Positions 43,138 through 53,222 of a DNA stretch of 64,000 nucleotides are shown one piece after another. The notes below the pieces were generated by a model. The model was not told the origin of the DNA. It saw only the letters and a list, made by a program, of their open reading frames with translations, and ran no database searches. Made by a program: the position numbers and the translations under genes. The stretch lies in the NCBI GenBank assembly GCA_023630585.1, contig CM042553.1:2195020-2259019 (forward strand), given 5' to 3'. The stretch's first letter is position 1. Every line of letters starts with the position of its first letter. The stretch is from Cranoglanis bouderius (taxonomy: Eukaryota; Chordata; Actinopteri; Siluriformes; Cranoglanididae).

Positions 43138-44290
43138 ATGCGCCAGGTTTATCATCTAAACTTGCTAAAACTACGGAGGGAGACGGCATCGGTAGCGTTG
43201 GCAACAGTAGTTCCTGAAAGGGAGGAGCTAGGGCTGGAGGTAAGTCAAAAATTGACGAGTCAATCCCCTCCGGTGCCATGCGGGGACCACCTCTCCCCAG
43301 CCCAAATTATAGACATCAAAACCCTACAGGCAGAGTTTTCTGACGTGTTCTCGCCTCTCCCCGGCTGCACTAACCTCATAGAGCACCACATTGAGACAGC
43401 CCCAGGGGTGGTGGTTCGCAGCCGCCTCTATCGGCTCCCCGAACACAAAAAAAATGTGGTCCGGGATGAACTTAAGGCCATGCTCAAAATGGGAGTAATC
43501 GAGGAGTCCCACAGTGACTGGAACAGCCCGGTGGTCTTAGTTCCTAAGGTCGACGGGACGGTCCGGTTTTGTGTGGACTTTAGAAAAGTCAATGCAGTGT
43601 CTAAATTCGATGCATATCCAATGCCTCGCATTGACGAACTGCTCGATCGGTTGGGCACGGCTAGCTTTTATTCGACACTGGAGTTAACCAAGGGATATTG
43701 GCAGATCTTCTTGACTCCAATGTCCTGGGAAAAAACAGCCTTTTCCACCCTGTTCGGCTTACACCAATTCGTGACCCTTCCTTTTGGGCTGTTCGGGGCT
43801 CCCGCAACGTTCCAGCGGCTCATGGATCGAATACTCCGTCCACACACTGCATATGCCGCTGCCTATTTAGACGACATTATTATATACAGTAATGACTGGC
43901 AGCGACACATGCAGCATTTAAGGGCGGTGTTGAGGTCACTGAGACGTGCGGGACTCACGGCCAACCCAAAGAAGTGCGCAATTGGACGGGTGGAAATACA
44001 GTATCTGGGCTTCCACTTGGGTCATGGACAGGTGCATCCCCAAATTGATAAGACAGCAGCGATTGCGACCTGCCCAAGGCCCAAGACCAAAAAGGAGGTG
44101 AGACAGTTCCTGGGGTTGGCTGGCTATTATTGTAGGTTTGTGCCTAATTATTCGGACATCACCAGCCCGCTGACTGATCTCACTAAAAAGGGGGCACCAG
44201 ACCCGGTCCAGTGGATGGAGCCGTGCCAACAGGCTTTCACTCAGGTAAAAGCTGCACTGTGTGGCGGACCACTTTTATTTATTATACACT
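43138..44290 (+). CDS. Reverse transcriptase of Gmr1-like element
   Basis: It is in the same frame as integrase after one stop codon. Motifs in order: VRFCVDFRKVNAVSKFDAYP, LELTKGYWQIFL (Leu replaces the usual Asp in the first catalytic motif, D-L-x-x-G-Y-W), LPFGLFGAPATFQ, YLDDIIIYS with the catalytic DD at about 43870, QYLGFHLG, and the thumb region with FLGLAGYYCRFVPNYS. If Leu is real, activity is lost. The frame runs on into an AT-rich insertion after QVKAALCGGPLL and becomes nonsense. Confidence 0.85.
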
Positions 44291-44316
44291 TTTATTATTT
44301 TTTTATTTTTATTCTC
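44270..44316 (+). other. AT-rich insertion between RT and RNase H
   Basis: About 45 bp of T-rich sequence (TTTATTTATTATACACTTTT ...) separate CGGPLL from the SPDFSLLFVLQTD block that should follow directly. The insertion shifts the frame. A pyrimidine-rich TTTTGCAG follows at 44338-44345, which could mimic a splice acceptor. Confidence 0.6.
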
Positions 44317-44693
44317 CTGATTTCTCTCTTCTTTTTGTTTTGCAGACGGATGCATCGGACAGGGGGCTGGGGACCGTGCTGTCCCAGGTGGTGGAGGGGG
44401 TGGAGCGCCCCGTGCTGTACATCAGCCGCAAGCTCTCGGTACGGGAGACAAAGTACAGCACCATTGAGAAAGAGTGCCTGGCCATCAAGTGGGCGGTCCT
44501 CACCCACTGCTACTATCTGCTGGGGCGGGCCTTCACCCTCTGTTCGGATCACGCCCCGCTCCAGTGGCTCCACCGCATGAAGGATGCCAACATGCGGATC
44601 ACTCGTTGGTACCTGGCACTTCAGTCTTTTAAATTTGAGGTGATCCACAGACTGGGGGCGCAGATGGCTGTGGTGGACTTCCTCTCCCGGCAA
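44316..44693 (+). CDS. RNase H domain of Gmr1-like element
   Basis: Read in the next frame, the domain starts FVLQTDASDRGLGTVLSQ, with the first catalytic D. It continues with VLYISRKLSVRETKYSTIEK, the E block, and LCSDHAPLQWLH, the D block. A final RWYLALQSF ... VDFLSRQ is typical. A poly-G stretch follows (44695-44711). The domain itself looks intact. Confidence 0.8.
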
Positions 44694-44757
44694 CGGGGGG
44701 GGGGGGGGGGGATGTTAGTCAACGGTAGTCCCCGGCCTGAGTCGGGCGGTGGGGGTA

Positions 44758-45053
44758 TGTGGAGGCGGGGGCGTGGTCGAGCACCGGTTTGTGAATGGAG
44801 GGCGAAGCCGGAGAAAGCGAGTGGTAAGGTTTCCACACCTGTAGGAAATTGAGACTAACGAGTGTTCTGTGTTGCAGTGAGGAGAAAAGGAGGAGTGACA
44901 CGCGCCTCGAGAGAGAGAGTGACGCCGACACAGAGCTACATGTGTGCGTGCGTGTGTGTGTGTGTGAAGAGTGAGAAAAAGAAATAAAGAATTGAAAGTT
45001 GGAGTCAGCCTGTCTCCTGTTTGTTTCCTCCGTCCCAGCCTGGAAGTATTACA
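44758..45053 (+). repeat. 3' LTR of Gmr1-like element
   Basis: Copy of 40090-40383, preceded by a G-rich tract (GGCGGTGGGGGTA) that fits a polypurine tract, and followed by GTAAT. Confidence 0.93.
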
Positions 45054-45056
45054 GTA

Positions 45057-45900
45057 ATACTTTGACCATTAGCACTTGGGCCTCACGTCTGTACTTACTG
45101 TACACAAATGACTGCATTTCCCCACTCCTAGTCTGTTAGGATGTTTAAATTTGCTGAGGACACCACAATAGTTGGTTTGATCTCTAACAAAGATAGAATA
45201 GCTTATGGAAGTGAGATCTCCTTTTTTGTGGACAAGTATGAGGCAAACAACCTGGAATTAAATGTTTCCCAAACCAAGGACACATTAGTAGACTTTTACA
45301 GGAGCTGTGGGGACCACCTACCCTTATCAACAACACTGAAACTGGACAGCCAGAGATTACTGGGGTTGACAGTCTCCTCCACGTTCAGATGGGGGGACAA
45401 CACCAGTACTAAAGGACCCTTCTCATCCAGCTACTAACCTTTTAATGCCCTTCCTTTTCACAAAAGTTTAAGAAACATTGAAACTAGAACATCCAGGTTC
45501 TAGAACAACACGTATCCTGAAGCTGTCTGTCTCCTTAACATTCTAAACTACACTACAGGCCAATCAGTATGGTTAAATAATTATCTAATGAGTTAAATGT
45601 TTTTAATGCATTTTTATCAATTTATCAGTGGGTTTTTCTAATTTCAACCACTTGTAGTTGCTACTATTTTCCTTACAGTTTCTGGTGTTTTTATCTATGA
45701 ACCTCTTATGTGTTGGATTTTATTCTACATATTTGCTTTTATTATTTTATAGGTTGGATTTTATCATGGGTTGGATCTGTTTTATACTTTTTAATGTATT
45801 GTGCTGAGTGGTTCTGTTATTTCTGTCTCATGAATCATGTATTTTACCATTCTGTGGAAAGAAATTTTCAAATAAAAAATTAACATTACTTGAAAAAATT
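45057..45900 (+). mobile_element. Rex1-like LINE 3' fragment
   Basis: It reads SVRMFKFAEDTTIVGLISNK (45137-45197) with AEDTT in place of the catalytic ADDTT, then NNLELNVSQTKDTLVDFYR. The ORF 45141-45437 covers part of it. The 3' flank ends in an A-rich tail near 45900. The 5' end is truncated, as usual for LINEs. Confidence 0.7.
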
Positions 45901-46806
45901 ACAATAATAAAATGCTCAAGTAAATAAATAAAAGAAAAAGAAAAAGAAACACCGCGCCTTTTTTAATGACCCTCGCCGACCCGACCCCAGCCACTTCCTG
46001 CTGAGACGACCATTTGCGGGTAAACCATCAAAGTGAAGAGACCTCAGGTAAGACTAATGATAAAACTCAAAGCACACGGCTACTCTTCAAGTCTAGAAAC
46101 AAAGTTTAATTTTATTTTACATTGGTTATAAAGTTTGAAATATTCTACAGTTAATTTAACGATTGTGAACTTAATTAGCATTGGCAGTTAATCAAGCTAG
46201 CTTTGGTGGCAGGTGTGAGCTTTTAACTAGCGTTTCCTCACAAAGCAGGAGGAATTAACGATTTATTATTGAAGAATGATTATTTGTCATTATATAACAG
46301 TAAAGATAAGTAATAACTAAACAGCTTGCAGTGTGCTTATTTTGGGTGGGAAAGTTACTGGCTTATTAAATAAGTATAAGCCAGATTGAGAGCACATTTG
46401 TTTTGCGGGAGATTTGGGCAGTGTAATTCCCCTTGTTCATTAGTCTGATCTATCTTTTTTAGGCCGCTGTTAGTTATTAGTAATGTTGCTGTAGGTGTCT
46501 GTAGCACTATAGGTTTCACCTGTATAAACATATACACTGTACATGTTAGCCATATCATAATGTTTCTCTTTAGTGACAGTCATAATGTGGTTAAGAAAGA
46601 GTTAATGTCGGAAATACTAAACACAAATTTAAGGTCCAAAATGTTTTTCCTGTTTCACTGGTACTGCTTACTAGCATGTAAATAGTACAGAATAATCACT
46701 AATCACTCTATAAAAAATAAAAATATAAGCTCGTAGTTGATTAGGTCAGTGATGTCTAAAAATCATATGTTGTAAAGTGACTAAAAACATCATCGGGCCT
46801 TTGCAG

Positions 46807-46927
46807 GAGATAGCAGGAACAAGATCCTGGAGGGCCAAACTAAAACCGAAAGATGAAGCTGCATATTTTTCATCCATGTTTAAAGATCAGGATGGATTTG
46901 AAATAAAATACATAAATTTGTTTAAAG
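46807..46927 (+). pseudogene. SET gene exon (pre-SET part)
   Basis: Both splice sites are consensus. The phase-1 end (AAA G) fits the frame of the next block at 47002. Confidence 0.55.
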
Positions 46928-47001
46928 GTGAGTAACACAGACCTATGTTTAAGTATTGTTTTAACTTTGCCCTTTTTCCTGACTGATCTGTTCTTTGTTG
47001 G

Positions 47002-47119
47002 GTCGAGGAGTGTTCAGCTGTTGCCAATTTCCAAAGGGGGATTTTCTTGTTGAATATCGAGGAGAAGTCATAACTAAACAAGAATATGAAAGAAGGCAAC
47101 GCTTGAAGTTTTTTGTGGT
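47002..47119 (+). pseudogene. SET gene exon (start of SET domain)
   Basis: It contains the RGVF and FLVEYRGEVI motifs of the cofactor-binding SET-N region. The 5' acceptor AG is missing and the 3' part diverges after ERRQRL. Confidence 0.6.
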
Positions 47120-47615
47120 ATGTATATTGCTGTATTTAATTTACAACGTCTTGCAAATTTACAACGTTGTAGGTCACCCAAGATACAAACTCTGCTTTTT
47201 CTGACTCAATGCAAGTAAAAGTAGCAGTAGTGGTAAACTAGGATGAGAAGTCCATACAGAAACATGATTATTTAATTCTGAACTAGCATGTGTGTTGTAC
47301 GTCCCCATACTTACTGTTGGTGTCACACTGTGTATTGTGGGGGATGGGCAAAAGTTCTGTGTTTCTCTTACTACATTCAGCTTGGACCTTGATTTGTGAG
47401 TGTATGCCCCTATAATTACTGATGGTGTAAATTCACATATGTGCTAATTGTTAATCTACGAATTCACCTGTATTATCCATCATTCTCACATTACCTAGTT
47501 GTATTGGGAACTCAAAGCATCACCGTGTTCTGCCTTCATTTACGAAATTAATGTAACTAGGGTTAAATTAATTAATCTAAATTAATCTAACCCTAATCTG
47601 TAAATTAATCTAACC
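47120..47615. other. Non-coding; short AATCTAACCCTA repeats near 47560-47615
   Basis: No gene. The short repeat TTAATCTAACCCTA occurs two or three times at the point where the minus-strand gene fragment stops. Confidence 0.5.
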
Positions 47616-47728
47616 CTAGGCCTTCCTGGTTTCTATGAAACTTGGTCTGAACATTTTCCTTCCAATCTTGTAGACAGACGTTGGAAGCTCCATAGGAAGG
47701 ACCAGTAAGGCAATGTCACCCTGTTTGT
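47616..47728 (-). pseudogene. Exon D of the decayed family gene
   Basis: Acceptor TTCATTATAAAG. It encodes DKQGDIALLVLPMELPTSVY ... FRPSFIETRKA and then a stop, where family members continue. Confidence 0.55.
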
Positions 47729-48025
47729 CTTTATAATGAAAACAAAATGTTAACAAATCACTTAAAATTTTAACAAAAAGTCTTGTTAAAGAAGCACACA
47801 GTAATTCTAATCCAACATACTCTGTCAAATTATGCAAATATCTCCTCACAGTCTGCTAGCTGTCCATTTTGTGGGTAGGCTGAAAAAAATCTAATATTTG
47901 TACACAGACCAGGGGGTTCTTGTGTGTGCACAGGATGGGGGGTGGAGGTAGAGCGAGAGGGAAATTCATTAGATGAGCGACGGCTAATCTGGCTGATGTG
48001 AACTTGCTAAACTCCAAGGAGGACA

Positions 48026-48242
48026 AATGGCAGAGAAACAGACCAAGAGAAAACAGTCAGATGAATACAAACTAAAAAAAAGAAGGATTATGAGAAGTCA
48101 AGGGCCAGAAGCCACATCAACATCGGCTTTTCAGCAGTGAAGAGGCCTCAGAGGATTTGGGGAGCGGAGCGGAGCTATCAACAGTGTTTCTCAGGAATCG
48201 CTGAGTGAACCTTTAATAAAACCTGACCGCAATGAATCTGTA
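48026..48242 (+). other. Possible first exon of a nuclear protein
   Basis: The ATG opens MAEKQTKRKQSDEYKLKKRR, a strongly basic nuclear-localisation-like start. A TGA interrupts it at about 48140. A frame continues to NES followed by the donor GTAAG at about 48240. The family is unknown; such starts occur in hAT- and zinc-finger-type transposon genes. It overlaps an intron of the minus-strand pseudogene. Confidence 0.3.
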
Positions 48243-48883
48243 AGTATCAAATGGTATTATAAAGGAATAATTGACCCAAAATGAAAAATACCTGAAGACA
48301 CAGTGTCTACACCAGCAAGTAAATGAAGAGCCTGCTGCTCTCTTTTGGCAAACTGCACAATCTTATCCTTAAAGACAGGAACTCAGTTCTCTGTCTGAGT
48401 ACAGTCTGAGTTCAAAACAGAGAAGTCCTGGGACAAAAGACAAAAATGTCAAATAAGGTTATAGAACAAATTAGTGATGTCAAAAAGTACCTGTACTTCA
48501 GTACCAAGTCATTACTAAAATTAAAAAAAAAAAAAAAAAATACAACACCAGTTTTTTTGCAATACAGATAGTACTGACTCTATTCGGTACCTGGGGACTT
48601 TCTGACTGATAGGCACCGCATTCAAATGCTGCATCTTTGCAGGAATAGTTTTGCTGATTTTTTATTTTTTCACCTCTCAATTTGTCAGCCTGCCTGTCTG
48701 TCTTTTTAGAAAATGTATTTATTATAAAATAGTTTTTGTCTCTCTCTGTGGTACCGAAATTGGTACCGAGAACCATGAAATTTAACTGGTATTGGTACTA
48801 ATTAAATTTTGCTACCATGACAACACTTTAACAAATATAACAATTAAAAAAAATATTGATATGTTTTTCAAATTTAAACCTAC

Positions 48884-49077
48884 CATGCCAGGAGTGTGGA
48901 GGAGACGTGGAGACTCACTGATTATTTCTGTTAAACCCTTGGTGCCATTATCTCGAATCCACTTGGCCCTGTGGATGGCCATCTCTTTCATATATTGCTC
49001 AACCTGAGCTGGTGGCCAGATATTATTTTTAAGCCACTCAGTCAATTGAACTGCTCTGTCTATGTCCAAGGTCCACT
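48884..49077 (-). pseudogene. Exon C of the decayed family gene
   Basis: Acceptor CTGCTCATAACAG, donor GTAGGT. It encodes WTLDIDRAVQLTEWLKNNIW ... IHRAKWIRDNGTKGL ... PRLLHTPGM. Phase 1 at its start, which does not match the end of exon B. Confidence 0.65.
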
Positions 49078-49411
49078 CTGTTATGAGCAGAAATATAATT
49101 ACAAACATATTAGAATTACTTTTGGCAAATCATTGGGTGAACAGTCGACCAAAAGGTAATGCAGCTACACATCGACACTGGAAATAATAGTTGGTTATAT
49201 TTTCAGTATTTCAGTTTAAACACTACTTAAATTGTTGTGCACATCCCTAACACACACACACACATACACACACACACACACACACACGCAAAACCCATCA
49301 ATATGGTGGATATCTAAATAGTCTAGCGCTGCAACAACTAATGGATAAAATCAATAATAATCGATAATTAAAATAATGGAGAACGAATTTCATTATGGAT
49401 CAGTTGGGTCT

Positions 49412-49557
49412 GTGACGTCACTGTGGAGAACCCCGTCAGTGACGTCACTGTGGAGAACCCCGTCAGTGACGTCACTGTGGAGAACCCCGTCAGTGACGTC
49501 ACTGTGGAGAACCCCGTCAGTGACGTCACTGTGGAGAACCCCGTCAGTGACATCACT
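49412..49557. repeat. 27-bp minisatellite with CRE palindromes
   Basis: Units of 27 bp each contain TGACGTCA, the CREB/ATF consensus. Perfect sites are at 49413, 49440, 49467, 49494 and 49521, and a variant TGACATCA at 49548. Units are otherwise nearly identical (CTGTGGAGAACCCCGTCAG). Long frames on both strands are by-products of the repeat. Confidence 0.95.
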
Positions 49558-50499
49558 TCACAATGGTGAAAAACACGTTTCTATGAATAAAACACGTGAA
49601 AAACAGCGGAGGTCACAGAGGGAACGTGCTGAGGGAAAAGTGCACGATCCAGGTTGTTCAAAACATCAGAATGTTTTATATTAAGCGTTTAAATAAACTG
49701 GTAAGTGTATTAACGTGGCTTGTCGTGTCAGATGCTGTAACAGATGTGTGTGCTGTTTGTGTTCCAGATGTGTTTTATTCAGTGCAGAAATGACATGTTT
49801 ACATTTATATCCTTATCTGTAAATGTTAGAGATTCACACCAGTATTTCCATTTTACATAAAGCCTCGTCCTGACAGCAAGTGAGTCTCCGTTAAACTTCA
49901 ATGAATGAGTGTGAGTCAACGCTGTGGGTCAATCAACCAGCGCACAATAGAAAGGAAGCACAATAACTCTGACTAAAATATTCATTTTGATTAAATATGG
50001 TTTTTGATGCTATATTTAGCTTTATTTAGAAACAAAAGTAATTGTGTTGTTTATGAGAGCAGTAACTGTAACGAGGTTATAACATGTAATTTTATATAAA
50101 TGTAAGTAGTGTTCATTTACAGAATAAAGTCCCATGTTACTGTGTTTAGATGAGTGAATGTGTGTGTTACTGCAGAACATCAACCTCTTACCAGTTAACA
50201 CTTAGTTTGTGTGTTTGTTTTTTAGCATTTTTAATATAGTGATTTAACTTCTGCTGCCTGTGGACAATCAGCTGTTTTTTTTGTTTTCAAAATATAAATG
50301 TTAATGTTTTCCTTTTTCGGGGGATGGACATAGACACTGTGAATACACTGTGTATGGTGCCCCAGTAAGAGATTTTTAAGAATAACGGAATAAGAATAAG
50401 GTTTATTGGTATAACCATCACTTTTTTTAATTGTATCAGCTCGTTTGGGCAGAACAGGACAAAACATTGCATGCACCATCACAATGTCACTGTACTCAC

Positions 50500-50577
50500 A
50501 TGGCCTGGCAGTCCTCAAGACATGGAAGCTGTTCAACTATTGATGAAGCCAATTTGACTTTCATATCTGCAGTTGGA
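50500..50577 (-). pseudogene. Exon B of the decayed family gene
   Basis: Acceptor TTGTTTTTAG, donor GTGAGT. It encodes PTADMKVKLASSIVEQLPCL and EDCQA. Confidence 0.65.
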
Positions 50578-50709
50578 CTAAAAACAAAAACACTATAATA
50601 TTAATGTTAACAATACTAAAAAATATAGACATCAACACATTCAGTCAAAACTTTAAACACAATTTTATAGGAATAAAATATTTTAAATTCTATTAAAATG
50701 TGTACTTAC

Positions 50710-50852
50710 TTTTCTCCAAAGCGCTCCATCAGATGTGACACTAATATCCGTACCATGGCTCGTCTGTCCTGAAGTGAAATGCAGTGCTTTTCTTGAATAT
50801 TATCCAAAACATCTCTGCCATCAGGTATCGTCAGAAGGATGTCTCTTACATT
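50710..50852 (-). pseudogene. Exon A of the decayed family gene
   Basis: Acceptor CTTTTTAG, donor GTAAGT. It encodes NVRDILLTIPDGRDVLDN ... HLMERFGE and ends in phase 2, joining exon B to give GEN-PTAD. Confidence 0.65.
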
Positions 50853-50859
50853 CTAAAAA

Positions 50860-51860
50860 GAAAAAAAAGTTTAAATAATCCCACATATTGCTTTAAAATA
50901 TCTTAATTAAAACAGGTTTCGTTAATTCATTCATGACTGGTCTTGTCCAGTAAAACAGACAAGTCTAGACTGGTCAGAAAAAGTAAACCTACAAATGTTG
51001 TTACTTGCTCCACAGATATCCTGTGCTCAGGGCCATGGTGTTTTTCTCCTAGTAGGTAGTAGGTTCTTGTCTGGTAGCAGTACCAGGATCAGGTGCTGTT
51101 CTTGATTCCTTTAAAAGAAAATATAACTTATTCTCCCTGGTTAGAACTGGAACAGTAAACTATTTCTTTCAGTGGAACTTACAAGATCTACATGACACCA
51201 TCCAATCGAAAACCTCTCTCCATGTATTGGGACGTGCCAGTGATGATTTATTTGTTCACAGTTGAGGTAGAGTTTAGTATTAGGTGTAGACAAGCATTAC
51301 TTAAACTAATGACAGTTTTGCCCATTACCCCAACCCTGATTAAGGCTGATGATACATGATACACAAGTCACATTTTGACTTGAACTGGAAAAATGCTGTA
51401 ATGTCAGAAATCTTATTTCCTTAATTATGGATGGAATAATCAGTGTGCATGTAAAACATGTGTTTTTCAAAATGTACTGCCAAAATTAAACAATGCATCA
51501 TCAGCCTTCATGATTGCCTTTAAAATAGCCTGTATCTCAGTCTATCTATATATATCTATATATAGATATATTTCACGCCATTCGAGCTAATTCCTTACAT
51601 AAATTGGAGAATACATTTAAACGTGTTAAACATCTTTTTTTTATTTGTTACATAAATTGTAACTGGTGGAGAATATTTTTAAACGTTGCAGATTCATCCG
51701 AGTTACTACACATTCTGGTAGATAATACGGGCACGCTTTAAAACTCGTCTCCTGTAAAAAGGTGCGTTGAATCCAAGCGTGCGCGTCTGTTTTCATTTCA
51801 TGTTTAAAGTTGATCCATTTCATTATTCTGGTGGAAAAGAATAATGCTAGTAATGCCTTT
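50860..51860. other. Mostly non-coding
   Basis: A minus-strand block at 51110-51000 (ESRTAPDPGTATRQEPTTY, then a stop) may be another exon remnant of the family gene. The rest is AT-rich with no recognised feature. A short TATAGATA palindrome lies at about 51545-51570. Confidence 0.3.
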
Positions 51861-51868
51861 TGAATTCG

Positions 51869-52036
51869 TTACACAGCCATGGTCTTCCCACACTCTTTAC
51901 AGTAAATGCAGTGCATTACATTATCGGCTTTACTGTATCTTAGCCAGGGAAACTGGTCAAGCCACTCTCTTCGAAACGTATACACTTTCCCCCTTTTAAT
52001 TTCAGTGGGCTCTGGCTCGGACTCGATGTGGCTCAT
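51869..52036 (-). CDS. Zinc-finger exon of a hAT-like transposon
   Basis: The 55-codon frame reads MSHIESEPEP, then FRREWLDQFPWLRYSKADNV, then MHCIYCKECGKTMAV. This is the N-terminal TTF/BED-like finger of hAT-derived ZNF862-like proteins, where FxxEWL...WLRY and C-x2-C...GK are conserved. It ends at TAA. Upstream on the same strand (52395-52490) lies a sequence typical of a hAT end. Transposase exons are not visible to the left, so this is an incomplete copy. Confidence 0.5.
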   Translation of the reverse strand: MSHIESEPEPTEIKRGKVYTFRREWLDQFPWLRYSKADNVMHCIYCKECGKTMAV

Positions 52037-52394
52037 TATCTAATGCCGTCTCCGGACCAGGGCTTGACATAACCTGGGAGGTTGATGGCTCCGTGTCAGA
52101 GCATGGGTTATGATTTTTGGACGGATCAGGCCTTAACTTAACATTCTCAATGAAAAAGTTGTTTCGTTCTTTTCATCTTTTCTCATCATCCGCAGCTACA
52201 TCCACTCTGTTTATCTGACGGGCCTAGGCTACTCACCTCTCTCTGTCTGACTGCAGCACACGCATTTTCAAACGTACACACACGTACAGGAATATCTGGA
52301 CCACAGCCAATCGGGGGGGGTCCGCCCTTCACTATCTCTGATTGGTTTAGACCACGATATGGGCCTAATGTATGTCTGTTGTTGAACCACAGGG

Positions 52395-52490
52395 AGACTT
52401 TTTTTTCCCCTCGAACGGCTGGTCGCACCGGTGCGACCTCAGATTTTTTTTAGTTGCACCGTTGAGAAATTAGGTCGCACACTAGAGCCA
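52395..52490 (-). repeat. Probable hAT-like terminal region
   Basis: On the minus strand this begins CTAGTGTGCGACCTAATTTC and contains GAGGTCGCACCGGTGCGACC, an internal palindrome. GTCGCAC-rich ends of this kind precede ZNF862-like hAT genes in fish. No matching right end was found. Confidence 0.4.
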
Positions 52491-52499
52491 TGTATTTAT

Positions 52500-53217
52500 T
52501 ATTTCTGTTAAAACTGTACTTCTGTTTAAGTTTTAAATGACAATTTTAGTTCTATTTTTGTTGTTGAAAATGTCTTTTTTTTCCTTTAATGTTTATTTTG
52601 AATTTTAAAGATATAAACTATATTTGACATTAAATGTCCATTCTCTGTGTCTTTGTTTGTTCATTTTGAAATAAACAAAATATCTCAGAATTGCCTACAG
52701 TCAAATGGAATACACTATACAATGATATTACATTAGTTAAATACATTGATCAAAATGAATATCAATAAAGAATCAGATTATGTATTTTTTAGTAATTCGT
52801 GTATTGTTATTAAATATTGTACATATAAATTCCAAGCTAAAAAATCCAAAAGTTAAAATAGCTCATATTACATCAGACAAAAGAAATTACGCAAAAAAAC
52901 TGTAGGTGGCGCCACTGTAATAAGACCCGCTCTAAAACTAATATGGATCGCCTTCACTTCCAGTCGTCATGACGCACGAGCTTGCCTGAGTCTCCAGATT
53001 TTTTCCCGCCTCTTTTCCTCCATTTTCTTTTCTTCATGGGATTCAGACGGAGGGTAAACTGGAACTTCCTTTTAATTAATATATTTGATAAAGCAATGTT
53101 TGACCATGTGTTTCTGTGGTTTATGAGTAGACTAACGCCGTTTGTACACACATATGCTAACAATGTCGGCAGTACGTTGTCTAACTCGATTTCAGTGATT
53201 AACTGGCTTTGTAGTTT
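52500..53217. other. Non-coding flank of the retrovirus
   Basis: AT-rich sequence with no recognised gene. A frame at 52982-53305 extends into the retroviral LTR and is not convincing. Confidence 0.4.
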
Positions 53218-53222
53218 AATTA

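Larger units (their letters stand above)
40090..45053 (+). mobile_element. Gmr1-like Ty3/gypsy LTR retrotransposon
   Basis: LTRs at 40090-40383 and 44758-45053 (TGTGGAGG ... TATTACA) are flanked by the duplication GTAAT at 40085-40089 and 45054-45058. Order inside: gag, zinc knuckle, protease, integrase, reverse transcriptase, RNase H. Integrase before reverse transcriptase is the known hallmark of Gmr1-like elements, against the usual Ty3/gypsy order. The gag has a SCAN-like domain. By eye the LTRs differ at about 11 of 295 positions. Lesions: a frameshift in the gag proline-rich part, a TGA at the knuckle, a frameshift after protease, a stop between integrase and RT, and an AT-rich insertion before RNase H. 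Confidence 0.93.
45950..47119 (+). pseudogene. SET-domain methyltransferase gene fragment
   Basis: Three exon-like blocks occur. A possible 5' UTR exon ends at 46047 before GTAAGA. Exon 46807-46927 (acceptor TTTGCAG, donor GTGAG) encodes EIAGTRSWRAKLKPKDEAAY ... GFEIKYINLFK. Exon 47002-47119 encodes GRGVFSCCQFPKGDFLVEYR then GEVITKQEYERRQ, the start of a SET domain as in KMT5A-like multi-copy fish genes. The acceptor before 47002 reads TTGG instead of an AG. No NHSC or YDYG catalytic part follows. SET proteins methylate lysines; this piece cannot. Confidence 0.6.
47616..50852 (-). pseudogene. Decayed multi-exon gene of a teleost multi-copy family
   Basis: Four exon remnants run on the minus strand: 50852-50710, 50577-50500, 49077-48884 and 47728-47616. 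Key wording: RDILLTIPDGRDVLDNIQEK, CISLQDRRAMVRILVSHLME, PTADMKVKLASSIVEQLPCL, LTEWLKNNIWPPAQVEQYMK, KQGDIALLVLPMELPTSVYK. I recall this order from an uncharacterised family with very many fish copies, sometimes labelled SAMD3-like. The first junction is phase-correct. The second is not: after 50500 the phase does not fit exon 49077, so one exon is missing. A stop ends the last block. Function unknown. Confidence 0.6.

Noticed and set aside
44258..44345. Intron between RT and RNase H of the Gmr1-like element
   Set aside because: TTTTGCAG looks like an acceptor, but coding sequence (SPDFSLLFVLQ) lies upstream of it and continues through, so an insertion explains it better.
49368..49684. Repeat proteins on both strands (VTSLWRTPS and LTGFSTVTS)
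   Set aside because: A 27-bp unit keeps both strands open. There is no start context or domain.
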